A stretch of DNA of 64,000 nt from Niabella pedocola (GCF_021044425.1 NZ_JAJNEC010000004.1:62001-126000); one strand, 5' to 3'. Positions 26,479 through 35,345 are shown, counted from the stretch's first letter. The notes: generated by a model not told the origin, from the letters alone. Numbers and translations: made by a program.

Positions 26479-26760
26479 GTGGCACAATACTCTTTAGGCG
26501 AGGCATTAAATGAATTTTTGAATAAAAGCCGGATCAAAGGTGATATACAGGCCCTGCGCATTGACGGGGTTTGGGAAGAGATCATGGGCAAAACAGTAGC
26601 ACGGTATACCGACAAATTGCAGATCATCGGCGATAAGCTCATTATTTCCACAACAGTTGCTCCGCTCAAAAACGAACTGATCTACCAACGCGAAAAAATC
26701 ATTCAACGCGTAAACGAAGCGCTCGGCCAAAAGATCATTAAAGAGGTTATTGTTAAATAG
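26479..26760 (+). CDS. DUF721 domain-containing protein (DciA-like)
   Basis: 93 residues from GTG 26479. The small DUF721 domain is visible as YSLGEALNEFLNKSRIKGDIQALRIDGVW, EEIMGKTVARYTDKL, and IISTTVAPLKNELIYQREKIIQRVNEALG. Bacterial members near dnaA, recF or gyrB include DciA, which helps load the replicative helicase. The nearby recF supports a replication link, which remains an inference. An ATG at 26472 is in another frame and closes quickly. Its own promoter-like element lies just upstream. Confidence 0.9.
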   Translation: MAQYSLGEALNEFLNKSRIKGDIQALRIDGVWEEIMGKTVARYTDKLQIIGDKLIISTTVAPLKNELIYQREKIIQRVNEALGQKIIKEVIVK

Positions 26761-26764
26761 GTTT

Positions 26765-26886
26765 TTAAGTTCTACGCCTTAAATCCTAAAGCTCAAATTC
26801 TAAATCCCAGGAATCGAATCTCAAGTCTGAAATCTCAAGTCTCGAATCTGGAATCTGGAATCTCGAATCTCCAATCTCCAATCTCA
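26765..26886. repeat. Degenerate AATCTC decamer repeat
   Basis: About ten degenerate copies of 9-10 bases (tctcaagtct, gaaatctcaa, gtctcgaatc, tggaatctgg, aatctcgaat, ctccaatctcc) between the DUF721 gene and the convergent secreted-protein gene. It is the reverse-complement type of the run at 8615-8706. No hairpin terminator is seen. Confidence 0.75.
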
Positions 26887-26890
26887 CCCT

Positions 26891-27937
26891 CTAAAGATCA
26901 GGCCTGGACGGTGTTTGCCAGCTTTGAAACGCCCCCACTTCGTATTCAATAACTCCTGTTTTGGCGTTGTACGATGATTTGGACAGCAGCGGAAGCGGCA
27001 TCGGAATTTTTGATTGCTCCGGGTGGTGTGTACGGTTATGAAAGGTTTGCACCTTCAGCGGATGGATCTGTTTCCCGTTCATTTGGATATTGCTGATGCT
27101 GAGGCACACAACCGGCAGCTCCTTGTAGTTGGTGATCCTTCCACCCATCGCCGGTTTCTGCGCTGCAAAATTTATTACCGTTCCGTATTGCTCCAGGAAA
27201 ATACCCTCCCAGCTTCCAAACCGCAGGTTCTTGCCCGGAAAGGCCAGGGAGCCTATAACAAATTTTTCATGCCGGTCTAAATCTTCCACTTCCATGGTAA
27301 CCCAGCTATGTTCATACTCACCCCAGGAAAAAATGATCTCCTTCGACGAAAATGAATCCGGTACCGGCTTCCCGGGTACATAACCCGATTTATACAGGGA
27401 GAGCCGGTAGTGGCCTTTGTCCCATTTTACCTTATTCCGCACACTGATGAAATCGCCTTCGGCATCACTGCTGGCATAGTACCCGTCTGTTTTTAGTGCG
27501 TTTCGGTTCCGTTCCATCCACCGGGAAAAGATGCCGCCCCGCCCAATACCCTGGCTGTTGCCGCCGCTGACCGGCTTTCCGTCAGACGCCGTCTGTATGC
27601 CTCCGTAAAACTGCATCCGGTTCAGGGTGCCGTTAAATGGCGAAATGTAAAACCGGTAGTCATCTGGTATGGGGGTTTTGATATGCACGTCCATAGAAAA
27701 ACGCTCAAACATTACGGCAGGCGTATCCATGGTAATAGTGGTATTGATAAAATGCAGCGGCGCCAATATAATGCTGTCCGGATAACTGCGGTCCGTAGCC
27801 ATTTTTTTCTTCAACTCTTTATGAATATCTGAATTTTCATACTTCTTCCGGAGCGCCGTTTTGGAAGTATCTTCCTGGGCGGAAGCTTTTCCGCAAAAAA
27901 GGGCCGTTACAAGCAGTAGTAAAATGTATTGTTTCAT
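26891..27937 (-). CDS. Secreted protein of unknown function, possible DUF3472 relative
   Basis: 348 residues from ATG 27937 with a Sec signal (KQYILLLLVTALFCGKASA). Segments such as YGGIQTASDGK, GIFSRWMERN, GYYASSDAEGDFISVRNKV and SWVTMEVEDLDR recall the order of DUF3472 proteins (GGIQ, LFSVW, then YYASSDAEG), but I cannot confirm it. The C-terminus is a carbohydrate-binding-like beta sandwich in composition, rich in aromatic and Gly residues. It sits downstream of the orphan ABC permease gene (43-bp gap, same strand), so co-transcription is possible. It contains no catalytic motif that I know. Confidence 0.75.
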   Translation of the reverse strand: MKQYILLLLVTALFCGKASAQEDTSKTALRKKYENSDIHKELKKKMATDRSYPDSIILAPLHFINTTITMDTPAVMFERFSMDVHIKTPIPDDYRFYISPFNGTLNRMQFYGGIQTASDGKPVSGGNSQGIGRGGIFSRWMERNRNALKTDGYYASSDAEGDFISVRNKVKWDKGHYRLSLYKSGYVPGKPVPDSFSSKEIIFSWGEYEHSWVTMEVEDLDRHEKFVIGSLAFPGKNLRFGSWEGIFLEQYGTVINFAAQKPAMGGRITNYKELPVVCLSISNIQMNGKQIHPLKVQTFHNRTHHPEQSKIPMPLPLLSKSSYNAKTGVIEYEVGAFQSWQTPSRPDL

Positions 27938-27979
27938 TTCAATTTTTAAACTCCTATACAATTCATGCGCAGTCCTTAA

Positions 27980-29026
27980 CTAGATCCGCACCCTTGGATC
28001 AAATACACCATACAGGATATCTGCAACAATGTTCATGATTACAAAGAAGGCGGCTGAAATCAGTACCGAGCCCATCACAACCGGGTAATCCAGTTTTTCC
28101 AATGCATCTACGGTTACTTTTCCAATTCCCTGCCAGCCAAAGATATATTCCACAAAAAACGCTCCGGCCAACAGTTCTGCAAACCATCCCGTAACTGCGG
28201 TAATCACAGGGTTCAGGGCATTTTTCAGGCCATGCTTCCATATCACCGTTCGCTTACGCAATCCTTTTGCATAGGCCGTACGGATATAATCCTGGTCCAG
28301 CACGTCCAGCATCGCGCTTCTTGTAAGCTGGGTGATAATGGCCAGCGGACGGATCCCCAGCGTGATGGCCGGCAGGATCAGGTTCTTTAGCGTAAGCACC
28401 CGCCTGCCGGTTACCGGGTCAATGTCGAACCAATTACCGGTAATGTGCAGGCCCGTATATTTTGTAAGGATAAAACCAAAGACATAGGCGATGATGATCC
28501 CCATAAAAAAGGAAGGCGCCGAAATACCTACAATACTTGAAAAAATAGCGCTGGTATCCAGCCACGAATTTTGCCGTACGGCTGCCACCACTCCTAAAGG
28601 GATCCCCACCACAACCGCCAGCGCCATTGCGGCCAGCGTAAGCATTAGCGTTCCGGGGAGTGCTTCCATCAGGATGCCGGTTACCGCTCTTTTGGTTTGG
28701 TACGACCGGCGCAGATAGGGCACTTTGATGGCCAGTTTTGTTTCTCCGCCAATGAAAAAACCTTTTAATTTCTTTGCCGCGATCTCTTCCCGGCTGTGTA
28801 TGGCCAGCGGTGATACATCATTTACATACAGCAGGAACTGTTTCCATTTAGGCTGATCGAGGTATAATTCCCTGCGGATGTTTTCCTGGGTTTTCTGATC
28901 GCCGCTCTGCCCCATCACCAACCGCGACGGATCACCGAATCCCTGGAATAAAAAAAACACCAGCAGCACTACACCAGCCATTACCAGTATCCCATATATT
29001 GCTTTTCTGATGATATATCCTAACAT
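27980..29026 (-). CDS. ABC transporter permease of the DppB/OppB type
   Basis: 348 residues with about six membrane helices: an N-terminal helix (YGILVMAGVVLLVFFLF), an unusually long, extended periplasmic loop, then the transmembrane core with GTLMLTLAAMALAVVVGIPLG, the EAA-like DQDYIRTAYAKGLRKRTVIWKHGLKNAL motif that contacts the ATPase, and WFAELLAGAFFVEYIFGWQG. This is half of a peptide/nickel importer permease pair; the partner DppC, ATPases and binding protein are not in this window. It follows the BT_3928-type gene with a 48-bp gap and the same orientation, an arrangement that I recall as conserved in Bacteroidota. Confidence 0.92.
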   Translation of the reverse strand: MLGYIIRKAIYGILVMAGVVLLVFFLFQGFGDPSRLVMGQSGDQKTQENIRRELYLDQPKWKQFLLYVNDVSPLAIHSREEIAAKKLKGFFIGGETKLAIKVPYLRRSYQTKRAVTGILMEALPGTLMLTLAAMALAVVVGIPLGVVAAVRQNSWLDTSAIFSSIVGISAPSFFMGIIIAYVFGFILTKYTGLHITGNWFDIDPVTGRRVLTLKNLILPAITLGIRPLAIITQLTRSAMLDVLDQDYIRTAYAKGLRKRTVIWKHGLKNALNPVITAVTGWFAELLAGAFFVEYIFGWQGIGKVTVDALEKLDYPVVMGSVLISAAFFVIMNIVADILYGVFDPRVRI

Positions 29027-29074
29027 AAAAGGAATCTGTATTCCACCGGTGATTTAAGTTTGATAACAGCAGTA

Positions 29075-30208
29075 CTAGCGGGTAGTCTTTAAAGCCGTCA
29101 GTTCTTTTAATGCTTCATTAAAATTTTTATAACTCCATTTTCCAGCAACCGTTCCTTTTTTCAGGAGGTACAGCGTAGGATTGGTCCTTGCCGCCATGCG
29201 GATCATTACCCGGTCGCCTGCCAGTACATCCAGGTCTTTAAACGGCGTACCGGCTATGGCCTGCTTTACCGGTATCGCAGTACTGCTGATAATGTATACC
29301 GGTATTCCCTGCGCACGGGCATTTTGATAGACGGGCTCAAACCCTTTCTTCCAGTCGCTTACAGGGTGCGACATATCCTCGTTGAACAATAACAGGATAT
29401 GACCCGCTTCCAGGAGCTGTTGTGTAATATTGTTACCGGCTGTATCTGTAAAATCAAAGCCCCGGATCTCGGGGATATTATTGGCCCCCGCTTTGATCAG
29501 TTTATCGTAACGATCAATAAATTTGTACGTGCTGTCATTAAAATCGGCCGGGAATTGTTCTGCATTAAACTCGATCTTTTTGCCGGCCTTTTCATATACG
29601 AATATGATCTCCGTGCTGTCCGGAACCGCATTCGCCGGTATTTTCAGTTTATCGGGAATAAAGCTTCCTTCTTTAAAGGGCAAGCAATCCAGTACCGGCA
29701 GGTACTTTAACGTATACCATTGCCCCAGGAAAGAAAACAGCGTAACCAGCACCATTAACACGGCTGTTGTTTTTTCCGAAAAGACCGGTTTGATATACCG
29801 GAGATTTATAAACAGGAACAGGATCAGCACCAGCAATATCAGATCTTTGATAAATGAGGTTTTGGAGCTGATGGGAATGCAATCACCAAAACAGCCGCAG
29901 TTGCTGAACTTGCCCGAAAGGTAGGCATAGCCGGTCAGGAAGGTAAAGAACACGATCAGCAGCAGCAATAACCAGGCGATCCATTTCTTTTTCCATCCCA
30001 GCAGTAGTGCAGCTCCTGCAATGATCTCAAAAGCGATCATAAGGATGGATAAGGTAAGGGTGATGCCGTTCAGCGAACTCAGCTTCCAGAGTTCAAAAAA
30101 CTCCTGCATTTTATAGCTGAGCCCGATAGGATCGTTGGCTTTAATAAGCCCCGAAAAAATGAACAGAACTCCTACAATGACCCGGACGATTGCAACCAGT
30201 ATCTTCAT
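29075..30208 (-). CDS. BT_3928-type membrane protein (DoxX/MauE-like plus thioredoxin-like domain)
   Basis: 377 residues. Four membrane helices at the N-terminus (VIVGVLFIFSGLIKANDP, the DoxX/MauE signature; LAFEIIAGAALLLGW; and two further helices) enclose FSNCGCFGDCIPISSKTSF with four Cys, as in MauE-type proteins. A membrane-distal domain of about 200 residues follows, with a thioredoxin-like profile ending in TNPTLYLLKKGTVAGKWSYKNF. A redox role in the envelope is inferred. The ATG at 30208 overlaps the stop of the DUF1599 gene by 4 bp, so the two are translationally coupled. Confidence 0.88.
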   Translation of the reverse strand: MKILVAIVRVIVGVLFIFSGLIKANDPIGLSYKMQEFFELWKLSSLNGITLTLSILMIAFEIIAGAALLLGWKKKWIAWLLLLLIVFFTFLTGYAYLSGKFSNCGCFGDCIPISSKTSFIKDLILLVLILFLFINLRYIKPVFSEKTTAVLMVLVTLFSFLGQWYTLKYLPVLDCLPFKEGSFIPDKLKIPANAVPDSTEIIFVYEKAGKKIEFNAEQFPADFNDSTYKFIDRYDKLIKAGANNIPEIRGFDFTDTAGNNITQQLLEAGHILLLFNEDMSHPVSDWKKGFEPVYQNARAQGIPVYIISSTAIPVKQAIAGTPFKDLDVLAGDRVMIRMAARTNPTLYLLKKGTVAGKWSYKNFNEALKELTALKTTR

Positions 30209-30768
30209 GCTGTTTCCTGTTTTTTGCCGCTCGCTTCGTTTTGTAAAATCAAGGCAAATACAGCATAGTTAATAATGTCGTTATAGTTGGCATCCACCCC
30301 TTCACTGATCAGTGTTTTATGATCGTTATCGAGGATCTGCCGTATGCGTTGCAATTTCATCAGGATCAGATCCACAAAGCTCTCCTGGCTCATCCCTCTC
30401 CAGGCCTCGCCATAATCGTGATTTTTATCCTGCATCAGTCTTTGGGCCGCACCGGTGTATTGATCATAATAGGTACGTACGGTTTCTTCCGGCAGGTCTG
30501 CCGGGGCATCCTTTGGCAGCTCCAGCTGTATCAGACCGATTACTCCATAATTAATAATCCCCTTGAACTCACCGGCAATATCATCGGCCACTTTTTGCTG
30601 TTTCAGATCCTGTATAGTACGGATACGCTGGGCTTTGATATAGATCTGGTCCACAATGGAAATGGTTCGCAGCACTCTCCAGGCCGTTCCATAGTCCTTG
30701 TTTTTCTTTAAAAACACATCCCTGCATTCGCTGATCACATTTTCGTATTGTGTATTTGTTTTATTCAT
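30205..30768 (-). CDS. DUF1599 protein with two copies of the same domain
   Basis: 187 residues. Residues about 14-83 (CRDVFLKKNKDYGTAWRVLR, then DQIYIKAQRIR, INYGVIGLIQLEL) and about 109-180 (AQRLMQDKNHDYGEAWRGM, then DLILMKLQRIR, IINYAVFALILQ) are recognisably the same unit, with the KNxDYGxAWR core and a (M/A)KxQRIR helix in each. This is the DUF1599 family of unknown reaction; the KxxDYG motif suggests nucleotide or metal binding. It is first in the DUF1599, BT_3928, permease operon, transcribed divergently from folP with 95 bp between. Confidence 0.9.
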   Translation of the reverse strand: MNKTNTQYENVISECRDVFLKKNKDYGTAWRVLRTISIVDQIYIKAQRIRTIQDLKQQKVADDIAGEFKGIINYGVIGLIQLELPKDAPADLPEETVRTYYDQYTGAAQRLMQDKNHDYGEAWRGMSQESFVDLILMKLQRIRQILDNDHKTLISEGVDANYNDIINYAVFALILQNEASGKKQETA

Positions 30769-30863
30769 AACGGTATTCTCTCAAACTTTAAATCGCACAA
30801 TTGTTCCGGTATCAAACCAGCCAACATCTTATCTTTACGCTCAAAAATAACAAACAAATCGGG

Positions 30864-31709
30864 ATGTTTACGCTTAATTGCCGGGGAAAGTTGCTTTCGC
30901 TTCAAAAGCCAGTTGTAATGGGCATTTTAAATATGACCCGGGATTCTTTTTATGCGCCGAGCCGGCATCAGGCAAGCGATGCTTTACTAAGTACCGCAGA
31001 AAGGATGCTGCAGGCCGGCGCCGCCATCCTCGATATCGGTGGTCAAAGCACCCGGCCGGGAAGCCATACCCTGTCTGCCGAGGAAGAGGCGGCGGCCGTG
31101 ATCCCTGCAGTAGCAGCCCTGCACGAGGCGTTTCCCGATGCCATTCTTTCCATTGATACCTTCTATGGCAGCGTGGCCACCGCCGCTGTTGCCGCAGGCG
31201 CTTCATTGGTCAACGATATCAGCGCCGGAACCATCGACCCGCAGATGTTTCCAGCAGTTGCCGCACTCAATGTGCCCTATGTGCTGATGCATATGCAGGG
31301 CCGCCCGGATACCATGCAGCAGCACCCCTATTATGATAATGTTACCCAGGAAGTACTGGACTTTTTTATTGAGAAGCTTGCCTTGTTAAAAAAAGCAGGA
31401 GTAACGGATGTGGTACTCGACCCGGGGTTTGGCTTTGGGAAAACCCATGCACATAACTTTACGCTTTTAAAAGACCTGCGGCAATTTTCGATCCTGAACT
31501 GCCCGCTCTTATTGGGTGTGAGCCGCAAGGGCACTATTTACAGAACACTGGGAACAACAGCAGAAGGTGCGCTGAACGGCACAACGGTATTGAATACGAT
31601 CGGGCTTATGAATGGGGCGCATATACTCCGGGTGCACGATGTAAAGGAAGCAATGGAAGCGATCCTGCTGCTGCAGCATTACCCGGAAACCATTCCTTCC
31701 TGTTTATAG
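30864..31709 (+). CDS. folP: Dihydropteroate synthase
   Basis: 281 residues from ATG 30864. Joins 6-hydroxymethyl-dihydropterin diphosphate with p-aminobenzoate in folate synthesis and is the target of sulfonamides. Seen: VVMGILNMTRDSFYAPSRH (pterin loop), LDIGGQSTRPGSH, ILSIDTFYG, LVNDISAGTIDP, VLDPGFGFGKTHAHN and LLGVSRKGTIYR. The TIM-barrel length is normal. The upstream frame from 30801 is rejected because it is not protein-like. In many Bacteroidota folP is followed by cdaA; here a convergent thioredoxin gene follows instead. Confidence 0.95.
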   Translation: MFTLNCRGKLLSLQKPVVMGILNMTRDSFYAPSRHQASDALLSTAERMLQAGAAILDIGGQSTRPGSHTLSAEEEAAAVIPAVAALHEAFPDAILSIDTFYGSVATAAVAAGASLVNDISAGTIDPQMFPAVAALNVPYVLMHMQGRPDTMQQHPYYDNVTQEVLDFFIEKLALLKKAGVTDVVLDPGFGFGKTHAHNFTLLKDLRQFSILNCPLLLGVSRKGTIYRTLGTTAEGALNGTTVLNTIGLMNGAHILRVHDVKEAMEAILLLQHYPETIPSCL

Positions 31710-31807
31710 CTCCAGGCGCCGGTACTGCATCCGCATACAAAATGAAGCCGGCATTTGCAAGCGGATGATTTAACTGCCATCTGTGGCAGGTATCCGGTTT
31801 TTTGCGG

Positions 31808-32107
31808 TTACATATTGGATTCAAGAACAGCGGTCAGCTGCCCTGCCGGCAATACACCGCTTTGCCGCCATACTACCTGCCCCTTTTTAAACAGGATCAA
31901 GGTAGGCACGCTCTGCACCTGATAAAAGGATGCTGCCTGCGGACTTTGGTCAATGTCTACCTTAATAATGGTTACATTTTCGCCTACTTTGGCCTTTACT
32001 TCTTCCAAAACCGGCTTCATCATTTTACAGGGGCCACACCAGGTTGCCGTAAAATCGACGAGTACCGGCTTTTCGCCATTGATCAATGTTTGAAATGTAG
32101 CTGCCAT
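31808..32107 (-). CDS. trxA: Thioredoxin
   Basis: 99 residues, a single thioredoxin fold with the active-site ATWCGPCKMM (Cys24 and Cys27), then DIDQSPQAASFYQVQSVPTL, the cis-Pro loop. Cytosolic disulfide reductant served by thioredoxin reductase. It has no signal peptide. It is convergent with folP and shares no operon with the FKBP genes, which end at their own terminator 25 bp upstream of its start. Confidence 0.95.
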   Translation of the reverse strand: MAATFQTLINGEKPVLVDFTATWCGPCKMMKPVLEEVKAKVGENVTIIKVDIDQSPQAASFYQVQSVPTLILFKKGQVVWRQSGVLPAGQLTAVLESNM

Positions 32108-32156
32108 CTTTTTGTTTTTACAAAAGTATCAACAATCGCACCATTTCACATAGAAA

Positions 32157-32181
32157 ACGGCCATCCTTTTGGGATGACCGT
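32157..32181 (-). terminator. Intrinsic terminator after the first FKBP lipoprotein gene
   Basis: On the minus strand ACGGTCATCC/GGATGGCCGT forms a 10-bp stem with one mismatched pair and a CAAAA loop, followed by TTTTC. It lies 25 bp after the stop codon at 32206. Confidence 0.8.
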
Positions 32182-32205
32182 TCAAATATCAAAACGCTGA
32201 CTGAC

Positions 32206-33222
32206 TTATTTTTTATCGCCTGCCTTTGGAGACTCCGCCTTTGGTGCTTCCTGCGGAACAGGCATTACCGGTTGTTGTTGCTGCGGAGGTGCATCTCCCA
32301 CATGGGTGATTTCCACTTCAAAATACAACGCATCGTATGCCTTAAATGGCGCGCCCTGAGGTGCTCCCTGTGTATAGGCCAGGAAACCCGGAATATAGAT
32401 CACACCTTTTCCACCTTCTTTAAACTGTTTTAAACCATCTTCAAAACCGGGGATGGTTCCACCGGAACCTACCTGGGCCGTCATGGTATTGGCATCGAAA
32501 GGCTTGTCGCCCTCTACTGTTTTACCAGCATACTTCAGGGTTACGAATTTACCATCAGCTACCTGTGCGCCGGTACCGGGATTGTCTATTTTTACAAAAG
32601 TACCCAGTGCTGATTTCACAGCCGTAATGTTTTTCTTTTTCAGATACGCTTCCATGTCCTTGATCTGCTTGTCTTTTCCACCCGCTTTTTCAAACGCATC
32701 TACTACTGCTTTTTGCTTGGCTTCCTCTCTTTTCTGATAAGCTTCTCCTTCTTTCTGACGGTCGGCCATAGCCAGGCTATCCTTTTTAAATACTTCCAGT
32801 ACTTTAAATGTAAAGGTGATTTTATCGCCTTTTTTCAGGAACGGAGGCATTTGAGCTTCCTGTATCTGTCCTTTCTTGATGAGGGAGTCTACAAAAAGAA
32901 TCGCAATAAGGCTATCTCCTTTTTTCAATTTAGGCAGCACTTCCAGCGGGCTGTAGTTGGTTTGCTCCGGCATCAGCTGCTGAATGGGCATATACTCCGG
33001 CATGGTGTTGTAGGAATTATACATCACCGTGTCTTTTGCACCCGAAACGGTCTGGATCACATGAAATTTCAGTACGTCGCCGGTTTTTGTAGAGTCCTTG
33101 CTTCCGCCTTCGATGATTTTATATTTCAGGCCGGTTGCCGTCGTTTTAAAATCCGCGTTCTTACAGGCTGTAAAAGCTACTGCCGTAAACAGGCACAACC
33201 CGATTGTTTGTAATTGTTTCAT
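32206..33222 (-). CDS. FKBP-type peptidyl-prolyl isomerase lipoprotein
   Basis: 338 residues with a lipoprotein signal (LFTAVAFTAC, Cys about 20). A first, divergent FKBP-like part (about 25-150: TGLKYKIIEG, GDVLKFHVIQ, GDKITFTFKVLEVF) is joined by a charged helical linker to a canonical C-terminal FKBP domain (about 205-310: GKFVTLKYAGKTVEG, GTIPGFEDGLKQFKEGGKGVIYIPGFLAYTQ). Catalyses prolyl isomerisation or acts as a chaperone in the periplasm. The tail is Pro/Gln-rich. The next gene upstream is a paralogue, indicating tandem duplication. Confidence 0.94.
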   Translation of the reverse strand: MKQLQTIGLCLFTAVAFTACKNADFKTTATGLKYKIIEGGSKDSTKTGDVLKFHVIQTVSGAKDTVMYNSYNTMPEYMPIQQLMPEQTNYSPLEVLPKLKKGDSLIAILFVDSLIKKGQIQEAQMPPFLKKGDKITFTFKVLEVFKKDSLAMADRQKEGEAYQKREEAKQKAVVDAFEKAGGKDKQIKDMEAYLKKKNITAVKSALGTFVKIDNPGTGAQVADGKFVTLKYAGKTVEGDKPFDANTMTAQVGSGGTIPGFEDGLKQFKEGGKGVIYIPGFLAYTQGAPQGAPFKAYDALYFEVEITHVGDAPPQQQQPVMPVPQEAPKAESPKAGDKK

Positions 33223-33288
33223 TTTTGTTTTTGTGTTATTGTTTATTCAGATGTTACGTTGCTTGATTTGTGAAAACCGTTACATGTA

Positions 33289-33322
33289 AACTGGCTGCCT
33301 TATTGAACAAAGACAGCCAGTT
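33289..33322. repeat. Inverted repeat between the tandem FKBP genes
   Basis: AACTGGCTG (33289-33297) and CAGCCAGTT (33314-33322) form a 9-bp stem, followed on the minus strand by only TTT and on the plus strand by CGCTTGTTTTTT. It lies 18 bp after the stop of the second FKBP gene and could act as a weak terminator or a processing signal. Confidence 0.5.
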
Positions 33323-33339
33323 CGCTTGTTTTTTCTTAA

Positions 33340-34320
33340 TTATTTCTTTTTCCCTTTTCCTGCAGGAGCCTGAGGCTGCGTGATGATCTTCGTTTGAGGC
33401 ATGGTATCACCCACTTCTGTAACTTCTACCTCAAAATACAAGGGTTCAAATTCTTTAAACGGAGCTCCCGGAGGCGGAGTTTTTCCGTAAGCCAGGAATC
33501 CGGGGATATAAATCACTCCTCTTCCGCCTTGTTTAAATTGACGCAGCCCGTCTTCAAACCCACGTATCGCCCCGTTTACACCAATCTGTGTAGTGAAGGA
33601 GTTCGGGCCTTCAAAGGTACTGTCGTTCAATACTTTTTTTCCGGTATATTTTACGGAAACAAATTTCTTGTCTGCCACAGGAGCACCGGTACCCGGATCG
33701 TCAACTTTTACAAAAGCACCCAGCGGTGTTTTTACCGTGCTGATATTTTTATTCTTCAGATAGTTTTCTACTTCTGCAATCTGTTTTGCTTTTTCACCGG
33801 ATTTTTCCAGGGCCAGTTCCTCGTTCTTTTGCAGTTTTTCTATTTCTGCCTGGTAGTCTTTACGTGCCACGCTATCGGCGCTGAATACATCCAGTACTTT
33901 ATAGGTATAAATGATCTGGTCGCCTTTTTTGAAATAAGGAGGCATTTGTGCTTCGGGTAACATACCTTTCTTGATCGCTGAATCGATGTAAACGATGGCT
34001 ACAAGGCTATCGCCCTTTTTCAGGAACTTGAATACTTCAGCCGGATCATATATCGGCTGATCCGGAGGGTAAGGACGTGCACCTGTAAAAAAGGGAAGCT
34101 TTCCATAAGTATCTGCCAGTACGGTATCCTTATGCCCGCTAACCTTTACGGTCATGTTCATTTTCAAAACAGACCCTTCGCTTAAACTATCTTTACCTCC
34201 GCTTCCGAAGATCTTATATTTAAGTCCACTATGCGTGGTTTTAAACTCCGTATTATTCTTGCAAGCTGTAAAAGCAACTGCTGTAAACAGGAACAGCCCT
34301 ACAGTTCTTAATCGTTTCAT
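33340..34320 (-). CDS. FKBP-type peptidyl-prolyl isomerase lipoprotein (paralogue)
   Basis: 326 residues, same plan as its neighbour: lipoprotein signal (FTAVAFTAC), a divergent N-terminal FKBP-like half, a Lys-rich helix, then the canonical domain (KKFVSVKYTGKKVLND, GAIRGFEDGLRQFKQGGRGVIYIPGFLAYGK). The signal peptides and the C-terminal domains of the pair are nearly identical in pattern, while the N-terminal halves have diverged. It starts 17 bp after the NrnA-like gene, so the order of transcription is nrnA, this gene, then the first FKBP gene. Confidence 0.93.
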   Translation of the reverse strand: MKRLRTVGLFLFTAVAFTACKNNTEFKTTHSGLKYKIFGSGGKDSLSEGSVLKMNMTVKVSGHKDTVLADTYGKLPFFTGARPYPPDQPIYDPAEVFKFLKKGDSLVAIVYIDSAIKKGMLPEAQMPPYFKKGDQIIYTYKVLDVFSADSVARKDYQAEIEKLQKNEELALEKSGEKAKQIAEVENYLKNKNISTVKTPLGAFVKVDDPGTGAPVADKKFVSVKYTGKKVLNDSTFEGPNSFTTQIGVNGAIRGFEDGLRQFKQGGRGVIYIPGFLAYGKTPPPGAPFKEFEPLYFEVEVTEVGDTMPQTKIITQPQAPAGKGKKK

Positions 34321-34337
34321 TTTTGTTTTGTATTAAA

Positions 34338-35345
34338 TTATTGTAATAAATGCTCGTTCTCTTTCAATGCTTGTTTAAACCGGTTCACCGTTTCCTGCAG
34401 ACTGTCTTTTGATCCGCCGCCAGAGGCATTAAAATGTCCGCCGCCGTTAAAATAGGTGCGGGCAAACGTGTTGCAATCAAAATGATCCTTGCTGCGGAAG
34501 CTCCATTTCCGCTCTTCCTCCCGGTCAATAACCAGGGCGGCCAGTTTGATGCCCTGTACAGACAACGGAAAGTTTACCAGCCCTTCTGTATCCCCGGTCT
34601 TTATTTCATACTTTAAGATGTCATATTTGGGGATTGCAATAAGCGCCGTATTGTATTCATAAAAGAATTCAAGGCGATGCGAAAACACATGTCCCATAAA
34701 ACGCAGCCGGTTCTCCAGGAAATTATCAAACAGTAAACTGTGAATTTCTGTATGCCGGATTCCCTGCTCCATCAAACGGGCGGCCATATAATGTACCGCA
34801 GGTGTGGTGGCATCGAACCGGAATGAACCGGTATCTGCAATAAGCCCGGCATACAAACAGGCGCTGATCTCTTTATCCAGCATCTGTTCATCGCCTGCTG
34901 CCACAATCAGATCAAAGATCATTTCGCAGGTAGAACTTTTAGCCTGATTGCTGATACCATAATCAAAAGCATCCACATCCGGCTCCCGGTGATGATCGAT
35001 CAGCACCTTCAAACATTGCGCCTTATACAGATCCTGCTCAAAATGCTTGGTGCGGTGAAAAATATTAAAATCCAGGCAAAACAGCCAGGTTGCCTCAGAA
35101 AGTGCCGCCTGTGCCTTCTCCCGTTCCTTGTCGTAGTTGAGTACATTACCGGCACCCGGCATCCAATTGAGCCAGGGCGCCCAGTTGGTAGGTGATACCA
35201 CAGTAACCGTGTGGCCCAGCTTTCGAAGATAGTGCGCAAAACCCAGGGAAGAACCCATAGCATCCGCATCCGGCTTTTGGTGCATGGTAATCACCACTTT
35301 AGCCGGCTGTCTTAAAATAGGAAATATATCTGTTATTGGTTTCAA
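34338..35345 (-). CDS. nrnA: Bifunctional oligoribonuclease/PAP phosphatase (DHH/DHHA1, NrnA-like)
   Basis: 335 residues. Degrades short RNA oligomers and hydrolyses 3'-phosphoadenosine 5'-phosphate to AMP. Seen: the N-terminal DHH motif variant MHQKPDADAMGSSLG, LDFNIFHR, VLIDHHREPDVDAFD, and a C-terminal DHHA1 part with AFGGG-like ARTYFNGGGHFNASGG, the substrate-binding signature. Two metal ions are expected in the DHH pocket. It is followed by two FKBP lipoprotein genes with a short 17-bp gap, a coupling with no known functional reason. Confidence 0.95.
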   Translation of the reverse strand: MKPITDIFPILRQPAKVVITMHQKPDADAMGSSLGFAHYLRKLGHTVTVVSPTNWAPWLNWMPGAGNVLNYDKEREKAQAALSEATWLFCLDFNIFHRTKHFEQDLYKAQCLKVLIDHHREPDVDAFDYGISNQAKSSTCEMIFDLIVAAGDEQMLDKEISACLYAGLIADTGSFRFDATTPAVHYMAARLMEQGIRHTEIHSLLFDNFLENRLRFMGHVFSHRLEFFYEYNTALIAIPKYDILKYEIKTGDTEGLVNFPLSVQGIKLAALVIDREEERKWSFRSKDHFDCNTFARTYFNGGGHFNASGGGSKDSLQETVNRFKQALKENEHLLQ

